A stretch of 64,000 nucleotides of DNA, taken from Siphonodentalium dalli. Lineage: Eukaryota; Mollusca; Scaphopoda; Gadilida; Siphonodentaliidae. Position numbers and translations under genes: made by a program. Under the pieces are notes generated by a model. It ran no database searches. It was not told where the DNA came from and saw only the letters and a program-made list of their open reading frames with translations. Below, one piece after another: positions 45,401-51,755 of the stretch. The stretch is taken from assembly GCA_032622095.1 (NCBI GenBank), contig CP136062.1, positions 151,896,875-151,960,874 of the forward strand. Direction: 5' to 3'. Each line of letters begins with the position of its first letter. The first letter of the stretch is position 1.

Positions 45401-48016
45401 ATAACACAAACTCATAAGGTACTTACTTCTGGAAAGATCTCCTGTTCACCATCTTCACTGTTCACATCATTAGAGAACAGGAATAAATGACAAGTGCTAC
45501 AAGTGGGCTGTCCAAAATTATTACCATAGTATCCATCACACATCACACATTTGTCATACTGTAAAAGAAAGATATATGAAGACTACAGTATCTGACATAA
45601 AATGGCTATATGTCTGCATGATTACAGCATACATGAGTACATGCTTACTTGATTTGTAAATGAATCTACAAAACAATGAGTAAATATTGGAGTGTATGAA
45701 ATGATGTTATCGACTTTACATGAGACCAAAATTCATTGAAAAAATTAGACAGTGAATGAAGTTATTGAATAAATGAATAACGTAAATTACAAATGGTGGG
45801 CTATGAGAACCTGGTATATTGCAGCAAATTTAATGAAGCATACATGTATTTCACCATTGCCTCTCATTCTTCACATCATGAAAATAGTAGTATGTCTGGA
45901 CAATAATATTTTCATCTCAAAGTTGGTACAAAAGTTGTGAAAACAAATAGGTGCCATTTTTAATCAATATAGATTGTTGTGTGGTTGTATATTATAATTT
46001 ATGTATCATGATACTTGCGCGTCAAGCCTTGTTTTATTCCAGCTTTTAGTGGGGAACTGACAGCAAGAATGTGTGTCAGTATGTACCGGGTATGGGCAAG
46101 AGATTATGAATGCTAGTTTCCTTCAGAGTGCACTCTGAATATCACTGTCAGACCCTATACATGTACCTCTGGCTGTTAATGCGATTTTGAAGTCAATGAG
46201 TAATTAGTCTTTGATAGGTGTATGACGAGACAAACCTGAGATAATTTAAATTTAATTGCCGAATGATGGATATTCACCCAGAAATATTTGCAACTATGTA
46301 AATTTTGCCTCAGCGATTTGCATGGAAATGCCCATTCAAAATAAAACAAATTGCCCAGTGGACCTCCCCCTTAATAAACATAACATCAGAAACATCATAG
46401 TCCACCCAGCAGAGTCACAAGGCTCAGACTCAACACAGATACAGTAAACAGGTTGGGCACAGGTGCCAAATTAGTGAAATAACTCATTTGAGCTCATGTA
46501 CATGTAGGTAAATCACGCTAATTTTTTAATGTTATTTAAGTCCATTTCCTCAGTTCAATATATGCCGCGAGTTATCGCGGCAGGAATTGACTTTTACTAG
46601 ACCAACATAAGATTGAGCTTCACAAAATCGCCTTATGCTCATCTACTCAACAGTCTTGATATCTTTTGTGTGAAATTGCTTAACTTAATGTATCTTTGCA
46701 TTAAAATTATTAAGAGAAGATAGTTTTCAAATGAGTTTTCAGTCGGTAAATCTTGTTGTGTCAGCTTCGCTCCGCCATCTTTAAGCTTATCTTTAATAAG
46801 TTAAAATGAAACAAACGTTCTGATTGGCTGCTCAAAACAGGCTCCCTGGCCTCTATGTGTTTAATAAGTATGAATTTAATCGGCTAACACATGTGGAAAG
46901 CCATGTGCTTATATCCATATCGTCGCAATTGAAAACACAGTAAATGAAACGTAAAATTTTCAGTAAAATACAAATATGAATGAAAAGACCACTCGCACTT
47001 ACATATTTCTTCTTCTCTTAAAGGCAGATCAGTCACTTTCAACAAATGATTTATTCAAGTCTTGAAATAGGGTGTCTGTCATTTGCAGAATGAGGTCCCC
47101 ATAGGGTGAATTTAGTGATGCTACCCCGCATAGCAGGCTAGCATCACCAAATTCACCCTCTGGGAACCTCATTCTGCTGAGGTGTAAGCAGTATGAGGTC
47201 CCCAGAGGGTGAATTTGGTAAAGCTAGCCCGCTATGCGGGGTAGCATCACTAAATTCACCATCTGGGGACCTCATTCTGCAAATGACAGACACCCTATTT
47301 CAAGGCTTGGATTTATTGTAAATGGATGCCAGTGATTTATCCAATCGGACACGACGTTATAACCATGTGTCCGTAACCTTCAGAAATACATTCCAGGTAA
47401 ATTCATATGCAGAATCGGCAGTTTTCTGGTTCAAAAAGTGTTAATCAAATCGCCTATAATCGCACTGAAACTGTTGTATAATTAGTTGAACCGAAGGTGT
47501 TATTGTGAAGTTTGACGTGGGGGTCTAGCTAATGAAAGTAAATTCCTGTCAAGATAATTTGCGGCATATGTCGAATTGAGGAAACGGACAATAAAAATAT
47601 TGGCACCTGAGCCGATGTTGTGCCCGACCTGGTAAATGACACGCCCAAATTTTGCAAAAAATGTGGCAGTAACTCTTTCAAGAATACATGTAACCTGATT
47701 TCTGGTCTGAAACTGAAACAATGTAAGAAATTAGTAACTTGCGTCTTGAACCACTTAATGTATATTAGCCGAAAGGTTCAATAAAATATCAATCATGTGA
47801 TTCATCCTATGTTATGTACGTCGACAATACGCAACGTGACATCTTTGCTGGTCATAGAACGAGGCCTAATTTTTCTAAAATGGCTCCTAAGATATTTCAA
47901 ATGTTGGAGGAGAATTTTTCTCATGTACTGGCATGTAAGATAGTATTAAGTTATACCTCAGCTTTAAGAAATTGATCAATTTCTTGATCGTAATTTTCTC
48001 GATGAAATGACTCCAT
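36154..48016 (-). CDS. F-box / pseudo-E2 (UBC-like) fusion protein with N-terminal zinc module, 7 exons, 386 aa
   Basis: Exons (minus): 48016-47957, 45558-45427, 42711-42504, 40318-40129, 38603-38555, 37587-37385, 36472-36154. Every junction has GT/AG and the phases join to 387 codons including the stop. Residues 21-44 are a CxxC-x12-CxxCH module (C24, C27, C40, C43). Residues ~128-175 are an F-box (SLPPEVLLVVFRYLDDISLW, then CSRW). C203/C206 form another CxxC. Residues ~218-371 are a UBC fold closest to UBE2D/E (YPMKPPKVRF, HPN at 297-299, LALTISKVLISI, WKYAM). The catalytic cysteine position, eight residues after HPN, is G307, so thioester chemistry should be lost. F-boxes bind SKP1 in SCF ligases; the protein may be an SCF substrate adaptor using a dead E2 fold as a binding module (inference). 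I know no vertebrate gene with this layout. Confidence 0.8.
36541..36712 (-). repeat. family K repeat, reverse copy 3
   Basis: It contains TAGCTCAACTTGG, GGCTGCCGGTGGCCATGTTT and TCCCATCTAGAGGTGA, matching pieces of 11736-12610. It lies in the last intron of the F-box/UBC gene. Confidence 0.45.
36719..36900. mobile_element. TTAA MITE fragment, family C
   Basis: It carries half of one palindrome (CTCGCATATATAAGAGAATA) and a second, full version (36790-36862), then TTTAATGCTGCACCAGCGCA and CATGAAAGG. Neither TTAA survives. It is intronic. Confidence 0.5.
36965..37468 (-). repeat. 84-bp tandem array duplicating an exon end and its 5' splice site
   Basis: CCTGTC(G/A)GGAATTTGTAAA recurs at 36967, 37051, 37139, 37215, 37299 and 37383 (offsets 84, 88, 76, 84, 84). 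On the minus strand each unit is ATAACAGGGCCACAGGG ... ATTCCCGACAG|GTATGTTGAT, that is 68 coding bases of exon 6, the donor and 16 intron bases. The copy at 37383 is the true exon end; five lie in the intron. One copy (37299) has GC instead of GT at the donor. The 84-bp units are in frame (28 codons) with no stop. Confidence 0.9.
37385..37587 (-). CDS. F-box/pseudo-E2 gene, exon 6 (N-terminal half of UBC fold)
   Basis: Acceptor TTTTACAG, donor GACAG|GTATGT, 67 codons plus two bases. It contains RRLRSELKTLKTDPP (helix 1), HWQASITGPQGSSYEGG and LFLLYLQIPD (beta strands), all in UBC order. The last 68 coding bases and the donor are duplicated five times in the following intron. Confidence 0.85.
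37600..38404. other. intron of F-box/UBC gene, no recognisable feature
   Basis: AT-rich sequence without coding character. GGGCCATAACTCAATCAAG and similar phrases near 37647 and 37760 hint at the same degenerate repeat as 40.5-41.4 kb. Confidence 0.35.
38405..38527. mobile_element. MITE-like foldback, family F copy 7 (short form)
   Basis: CATTTGCAGAATGAGGTCCC and its inverse CCTCATTCTGCAAATGACAG with ACACACTATATCCAG. The left outer tip is lost. Confidence 0.55.
38555..38603 (-). CDS. F-box/pseudo-E2 gene, exon 5 (CxxC linker)
   Basis: A 49-nt exon between TTTTTCAG and CAG|GTAAGT; its phase fits both neighbours. It reads LLESSPCKFCLESMMLQ and adds C203 and C206. It ends about 30 bp from a family F element (38405-38527). 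Confidence 0.7.
39145..39262. repeat. dispersed repeat, family M copy
   Basis: It shares AATATTAATTGATAGAA, ATACCCTGGAAACTATATAA and ACCATCTTTAAA with the copies at 22.3, 27.1/27.8 and 62.2 kb. It directly abuts a family D element. Confidence 0.45.
39259..39531. mobile_element. family D element copy 3
   Basis: Left TTAAACGTTTCTACACTAAA, right ATTTAGTATAGAAAGGG then TTAA. A foldback around GACCTATCGACCATAGGTC lies in the middle. Confidence 0.6.
39528..39905. mobile_element. TTAA-bounded copy related to 23.8-24.5 kb
   Basis: TTAAAGACATATTATGTACT ... GTTTCACATCACTTTAA. It shares GAAACTGATAAGTTAGTAT, CCATAGAAAACATCGTC, GTAAATATTTACTACTCG and GCAGTCACTGCATTTAA with 23.8-24.5 kb. It shares its left TTAA with the right end of the adjoining D element. 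Confidence 0.5.
39975..40118. repeat. 31-32-bp tandem repeat, about four copies
   Basis: GTACATGTACTG occurs at 40005, 40036, 40067 and 40099, each with TTATAAGACATAAGAA-like spacing. It ends about 15 bp from the donor of exon 4 of the F-box/UBC gene. Confidence 0.7.
40129..40318 (-). CDS. F-box/pseudo-E2 gene, exon 4 (F-box core)
   Basis: Acceptor CTTTACAG; a donor ACT|GTGAGC. The split codon restores PPEVLLVVFRYLDD. The F-box continues through SVCSRWRHLLE, and WPLYKPHFDIKCWK follows. F-box proteins commonly show such Trp-rich sequence after the motif. Confidence 0.85.
40455..41405. repeat. degenerate tandem block (family Q) inserted in a family D element
   Basis: Repeating phrases AAGGGGCATAACTC, CCCAAATTCGAACTTGAGCT, AATAAACCCACATACC and AAAGTTATCATCCGG recur about every 110-170 bp, roughly six times. 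It ends with a CCCGGACGGACG run and AAACGGGCGTATAAAA, shared with 31500-31590. No coding frame is supported. Confidence 0.6.
41406..41885. repeat. related degenerate repeat, continuation of the insertion
   Basis: GTAGGAATA(C/T)AAGCTCGGACAAA, GTAAAAAAGGGGGATAA and TTCCCATGGT recur two to three times with offsets of about 165 bp. It is still inside the split family D element. Confidence 0.45.
41886..41914 (+). repeat. C(29) homopolymer
   Basis: Twenty-nine consecutive C. The true length is uncertain because such runs are often mis-sequenced. Confidence 0.8.
42268..42477. mobile_element. TTAA MITE, family C copy (intact)
   Basis: TTAA on both sides; ends CCCTTCCATGACTGGAGCTT and AGCTCCCGTCATTAAAGGG. 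It has half a palindrome on the left and a complete version at 42357-42427. It ends 27 bp beyond exon 3 of the F-box/UBC gene, in the intron. Confidence 0.75.
42504..42711 (-). CDS. F-box/pseudo-E2 gene, exon 3 (linker and start of F-box)
   Basis: Acceptor CATTTTCAG, donor AAG|GTCAGA, ending in phase 1. An acidic start (KADSDDSGNEEPG), a basic stretch (TKKEKQLKTGK) and then MMESLPPE, the first helix of the F-box. Confidence 0.8.
42785..43002. mobile_element. long-hairpin element, family G copy 2
   Basis: A near-perfect inverted repeat, ACAGTAATGCTCTAAGTAAT to its inverse, meeting at GAAAGCTCTCCCCGAGAGCTTTC. The arms are about 105 bp with very few mismatches, so it would form a long RNA hairpin if transcribed within the intron. 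Confidence 0.75.
43085..43297. mobile_element. family D element copy 5 (right half)
   Basis: GGTCGTTTGTTGAACATATT, ATGTACACTTTTATAACTGA and ATTTAGTGTAGAGTGGG then TTAA. The left half is missing. Confidence 0.5.
43882..44701. mobile_element. hAT-like non-autonomous element with 8-bp target duplication
   Basis: It is bounded by a perfect 8-bp direct repeat CTATAGCC (43874-43881 and 44702-44709). Ends TAGTGATGGATCGGTTTCGG / inverse of TAGTGATGGGCGGTTTTTAT. An 8-bp duplication and TAGTGATGG-type ends are typical of hAT transposons. At 820 bp it is too short for a transposase. A decayed stretch near 44051 (SKTKPSPSKWYEHF) may be a remnant of a BED-type zinc finger region. Confidence 0.8.
45427..45558 (-). 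CDS. F-box/pseudo-E2 gene, exon 2 (zinc-binding-like module)
   Basis: Acceptor CTTTTACAG, donor GAA|GTAAGT, phase 0 at both ends, 44 codons. It encodes YDKCVMCDGYYGN then QPTCSTCHLFLF and an acidic tail (NSEDGEQE). The spacing suggests one zinc site; the GYYGN part superficially resembles laminin-type EGF repeats but the cysteine count is too low. Confidence 0.8.
45559..47055. other. intron 1 of F-box/UBC gene, no recognisable element
   Basis: AT-rich sequence; the short plus-strand frame near 46260 has no recognisable domain. Nothing repeated elsewhere in the window was noticed. Confidence 0.3.
47056..47308. mobile_element. MITE-like foldback, family F copy 8
   Basis: Ends CAAGTCTTGAAATAGGGTGT and ACACCCTATTTCAAGGCTTG; two back-to-back GAGGTCCCCA(T/G)AGGGTGAAT hairpins inside. 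It lies in intron 1 of the F-box/UBC gene. Confidence 0.75.
47957..48016 (-). CDS. F-box/pseudo-E2 gene, exon 1 (start codon)
   Basis: Twenty codons, MESFHRENYDQEIDQFLKAE, ending at a GAG|GTATAA donor in phase 0. It joins directly to YDKC of exon 2. The phase match and acidic/helical composition support it; it is the least certain of the seven exons because it has no domain of its own. Confidence 0.65.
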
Positions 48017-48381
48017 TTTACTTCCGGTTTGTAAGTGCACATGCGCAGTCGAAATTAGAGCCGGTGCCCGTTTTGCTGTTTTGTTTCACAAGGTTCATTT
48101 GTTATTTACAGTTATACTAATTTTTTTGATAACGACATGACATGACGAAATACAGATGTAAGTTTGTAAGAGAGGTTTGGTTTTCATATTTACTATTGCA
48201 GTCACCCTTCATTCATTGAATTGTTAACTGTCTGCCTTTGGAAATACAAGTCAAGGGGGGGGGGGGGGGTAATCCACACTGCCGCAGTGCCAGGGGGGGG
48301 GGGGCGGTAGATCATGCCATGAATCTTTACTCTGGCTAATGCCCGTAGAGATCATATTCCTATGGAAGTCCAAATTCACAT

Positions 48382-48998
48382 TTAACACGTTGAGTGCCAC
48401 TACGAGTTATCTCGTAGTACGCAGGTTGCCACTACGAGTTATCTCATAGCACTTGGTTTCCATGTCATGTAACTGACAAACGGAAGCAGTGGAATAGGTC
48501 GATACACCACGAAAACCCGCATCGGAACATCAGAACAGTGATTTTATCAAATAAATAGTGTGGCTCCCCTATCGTTCAACTGAAGTGAGCACCATCAGCA
48601 CATATATTCTACTCAAAATGGTCCAGTTGTGAATGAATACAGCTGACACTGTCTCATCGAGTGACCACCAGAGGCAGTCGTGTGTGGTCAATTAGACTGG
48701 GTTTTTGGTATTCAATAGACTGGCAATGTGCACGCATGCAAACACAGTCAGGGTGATGGATATTCACAATGTACAAACATGCGAAGGCAGTTTCGAGAAT
48801 ACCCAAATTCCTTCCGCCAGTGCCGGCTACTAGTTATCTCGTAGTACTATCAATCGCCGTTTCTGTCATCTAAACTCGCGACGCCATCCAATTCTTGCTT
48901 CAATGAAGCCTAATTATGGTCTACTAATGGTATCTATCTTGCCACGATTTGGCAAACTGGCAAGATTATTAATTGATTTCCGGCACTCAATGTGTTAA
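48382..48998. mobile_element. TTAA-flanked element, family E copy 1
   Basis: TTAA at both ends, then CACGTTGAGTGCCACTACGA / CCGGCACTCAATGTG. It contains the 18-bp palindrome-like CTACGAGTTATCTCGTAG and variants at about 48402, 48433 and 48830. No coding frame. Confidence 0.7.
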
Positions 48999-49004
48999 TA
49001 GCCA

Positions 49005-49140
49005 GCCAAGTACGCTTAAGCATAATGCATTATGCTGCATTACACTTAAATGTAATGCATTACACTTAAACGTAATGTCCTTACGCTGATCGAATCGTGA
49101 TGCCATTACGCTTAAGCGTAATTCCATTACGCTTAAACTT
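49005..49140. repeat. clustered ATTACGCTTAAGCGTAAT-type palindromes
   Basis: Variants of TTACGCTTAAGCGTAA (with cttaaATGTAAT and similar) occur about six times in 135 bp, between an inverted-repeat arm and the family E copy 1. Confidence 0.55.
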
Positions 49141-49202
49141 TTTGAAGTTTTGACAGGGAACCTTATAAAGTCGAAAAAATAACGCAGTTATTATCTGTTC
49201 CT

Positions 49203-49438
49203 TAATAATGTACTTCACTGCAGGTGAAGGTCCCATGCAACTCAAAATTTCACGATTAAAGTGAATTTGTGAGTGATTTTGCTTTGCGTCGCTTACAATT
49301 ATTGAATTTCTCCAAGACAATTAATTTGTTGTCTCCAAGACAATTAATTTGTTGTTTATTGCGATACCGACTCACAAAAAAAGTCTGAGAAAAGCATGCA
49401 ATTTTGGGACATTTACCTCCAGTGAAGTACATTATTAA
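49203..49438. mobile_element. TTAA-bounded inverted-repeat element
   Basis: TTAATAATGTACTTCACTGC and GGTCCCATGCAACTC face GGGACATTTACCTCC and AGTGAAGTACATTATTAA. A 22-bp duplication (CTCCAAGACAATTAATTTGT) lies at about 49310-49350. Confidence 0.55.
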
Positions 49439-50191
49439 CTCATTGAGTGCCAGAACCCTATACTATAGTGTAACATTCCAGGGTGCCAACTTTATATTAT
49501 GTATTAAATAGGTTAATAGCACCATATAACCACCCTCAAACCCCAAAACTGGGCATGTATCAGCTTGGGACACATAAAAACATGCCATATACGCACTACG
49601 AGATAACTCGTAGTCGGCACATAGCAATGCCACCTCATGGTATTTGGCTGGGTGTCGACTACGAGTTATCTTGTATCCACACTTTACCTTGTTTTTCTCA
49701 TGAGTACTTCATCAGATGATCATGTTCGATATTGTAAATAATAAGCATGGTGCTCATTTGACCTTTTGGAGTACCCTGTGCTATAGTTCTGGCTACAACA
49801 TAACTCGTTGTCACAGCCGGGAAATATCGTACCCCACATTCCAGGTTTAGATGGGTGGCGCTGGGTGCCGACTACGAGTTATCTCGTACCTAAATTTATC
49901 ATAAAATGCCAATTCAGACGGTACAATGGAGTTAGGGGCCAATGCATCAGTATAACCATACTTTCGGCCCAAATTAGGTTGCTTTATTACAGAGATGCAG
50001 TGGCACCACTCACATCACATATATATTTGAGCTTCCTAAAATGGTTGAAATCGTTATTACGTGGGGAACTCAATTTCTCAAATTTCTACAGCAGAATATC
50101 TAGACCCCATGTAAAGTACGAGATAACTCGTAGTGGCACCTGGAATATAGTGTAGTATGAGATAACTCCTAGCCAGCACTCAACGTGTTAA
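49435..50191. mobile_element. TTAA-flanked element, family E copy 2
   Basis: TTAA then CTCATTGAGTGCCAGAACCC; right CAGCACTCAACGTG then TTAA. It carries CTACGAGATAACTCGTAG or its variants at about 49597, 49658, 49872, 50117 and 50155. Its left TTAA is also the right TTAA of the preceding element, so it inserted at that edge. Confidence 0.7.
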
Positions 50192-50879
50192 GGAACAGAT
50201 AACTAAGAATTTTTGTCCCCGCGTTATGTTTTCGACTTTATATTATAAGGTTCCCTGTCAAAACTTCAAAAAGTTCCAAGGTTTCGTACTGGTGGAATAT
50301 GATCTCTACGGGCGTAAGCCAGAGTAGAGGTTCATGGCATGATCTAGGGGGGAGGTGTTGTGGTTGTGGGGGAGGCGTTTTTGTGGTGGGTTGGGGTGCG
50401 ATATGCTCAGTTCAAGTCAGTTGGTTACTCACTGAGACTGAGCTATGATAGTTCGATGTGTACATGTATAGCATTACCATTTCCATTAAGACTGTTACAG
50501 ATGCGAAAGGTGTTATCTTTGTATGTTTTTCAAGAGTTATCTATCCTGGAAACCTATGGGATAACTGTCTGCGTGCGTTTTATTTAATAGTTCCCATTGA
50601 ACCATTCACTCAGCTATGGAAGATTTGTATTCCTCTATTTCCACACACTTAAACAATATGTTAGCGACGAAATATGACTGCAAGGAATAAATATATTTAC
50701 AATTACAAAATGCGTGCGGAAAGGCGCATATGGTCATCTCATAGGTTAGCGCATTTCCATGATAAATAGCTCTTGAAAAACCTACGAAGACTACACTTTC
50801 AGAGTCTTGGGATGACGCATTTGAGGGCATTTTCACACTTATTAATAATAATTGGATTTTAAAAGTGTAATACAACTGC

Positions 50880-51090
50880 GATTAACTTAAACTGAAGCGC
50901 AATTATTTATTAATTGCGATGAAGCACAATTTAATTACACTGCAGTGCAATTGGTTTTGCTTCACTTCAGTACAATTTCATTGCACTGAGGTGCAATCAA
51001 TGGCACTTCTGCTCAATTACTGGTACATGTACTAGTATGCACTTGAGCTCTATTCAATTGTGATTTGAGTTCAATAAATGTGAATTTGAC
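50880..51090. repeat. cluster of GTGCAATT / AATTGCAC-like words
   Basis: Short words such as GCAATTATTTATTAATTGC, CAGTGCAATTG, AGTACAATTTCATTGCACTG and AGGTGCAATCA alternate orientation, giving many small hairpins about 0.6 kb upstream of the INTS8 start codon. Function unknown. Confidence 0.35.
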
Positions 51091-51631
51091 CTCACAATTG
51101 ATGATGGATTTATATAAATAATTACATGAATCACGAAGAGATGATGTTAGTTGTAACTAATAGCATATACTCCCCTGTCATCACCGAAAGATTGCCGTAA
51201 ATTGTAAAACAACTGACAACGATTTGAAAAATTCAGGGCAAATACAAATGTGACAAAATCAAACATAGAAATTGTGTGAGAATTCACACCAGTGTTCGAT
51301 ATACTATAAATAAATAATGCATGTATTGTCGTTGACTATGCCAAAAGAGGAATAATCCATTCGCATGCAGATTGTGCACTATTTCATAGTCAACTCCAAG
51401 TCATGCATAATCTATAATAGAAACCATATGTCGATCAAAAACAAAGCCAGGAACCTGGGAGTACATGTACTGTTGGATGTTGATGCTATCTTACCAAAAT
51501 TCACTGTTTTGATACTTATATTTCAGATTCAACTTATTGTTGACATGGCAGTAATGAATCATCCTGCTTATTGACCATGGACCTGTAGTCTTGAAACCAC
51601 AGTGCTACACGCGTACTGACCAGCATTGAGC

Positions 51632-51755
51632 ATGACCGAGAGTTTACCGAGAGGAAACTATGGTCCCGGACCGGCAACTATCCCAACGATTACCTGGTTT
51701 GAGTTTGTGCTTAATGAGAATCTTCTAGAGAACCACTTATCACATAAATATCCGG
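51632..51755 (+). CDS. INTS8: INTS8 exon 1 (start codon, WFEF motif)
   Basis: Forty-one codons plus one base, ending CCG G|GTAAGG. It carries TITWFEFVLNENLLENHLSH. A family C MITE begins 30 bp after the donor. Confidence 0.88.

Larger units (their letters stand above)
48290..50355. repeat. compound inverted repeat between two divergent genes
   Basis: Outer arms: GTAGATCATGCCATGAATCT ... GCCCGTAGAGATCATATTCC (about 48305-48362) is mirrored at 50287-50347. A second arm pair, TTTTGAAGTTTTGACAGGGA with CCTTATA.AAGTCGAAAA and TTATCTGTTCCTTAA (49138-49206), is mirrored at 50189-50275. TTAA elements (48382-48998, 49203-49438, 49435-50191) are inserted within or beside the arms. The block lies between the start codons of the F-box/UBC gene and INTS8. 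Confidence 0.6.

Noticed and set aside
45427-45558. Laminin-type EGF repeat reading of GYYGN..C..C
   Set aside because: Too few cysteines and no signal peptide; the protein continues into an F-box, so an intracellular zinc site is more likely.
47500-47721. A 73-codon minus-strand frame after a CAG acceptor, considered as exon 2 of the F-box/UBC gene
   Set aside because: No good donor was found, it ends in a stop, and joining exon 1 directly to the zinc-module exon keeps phase.
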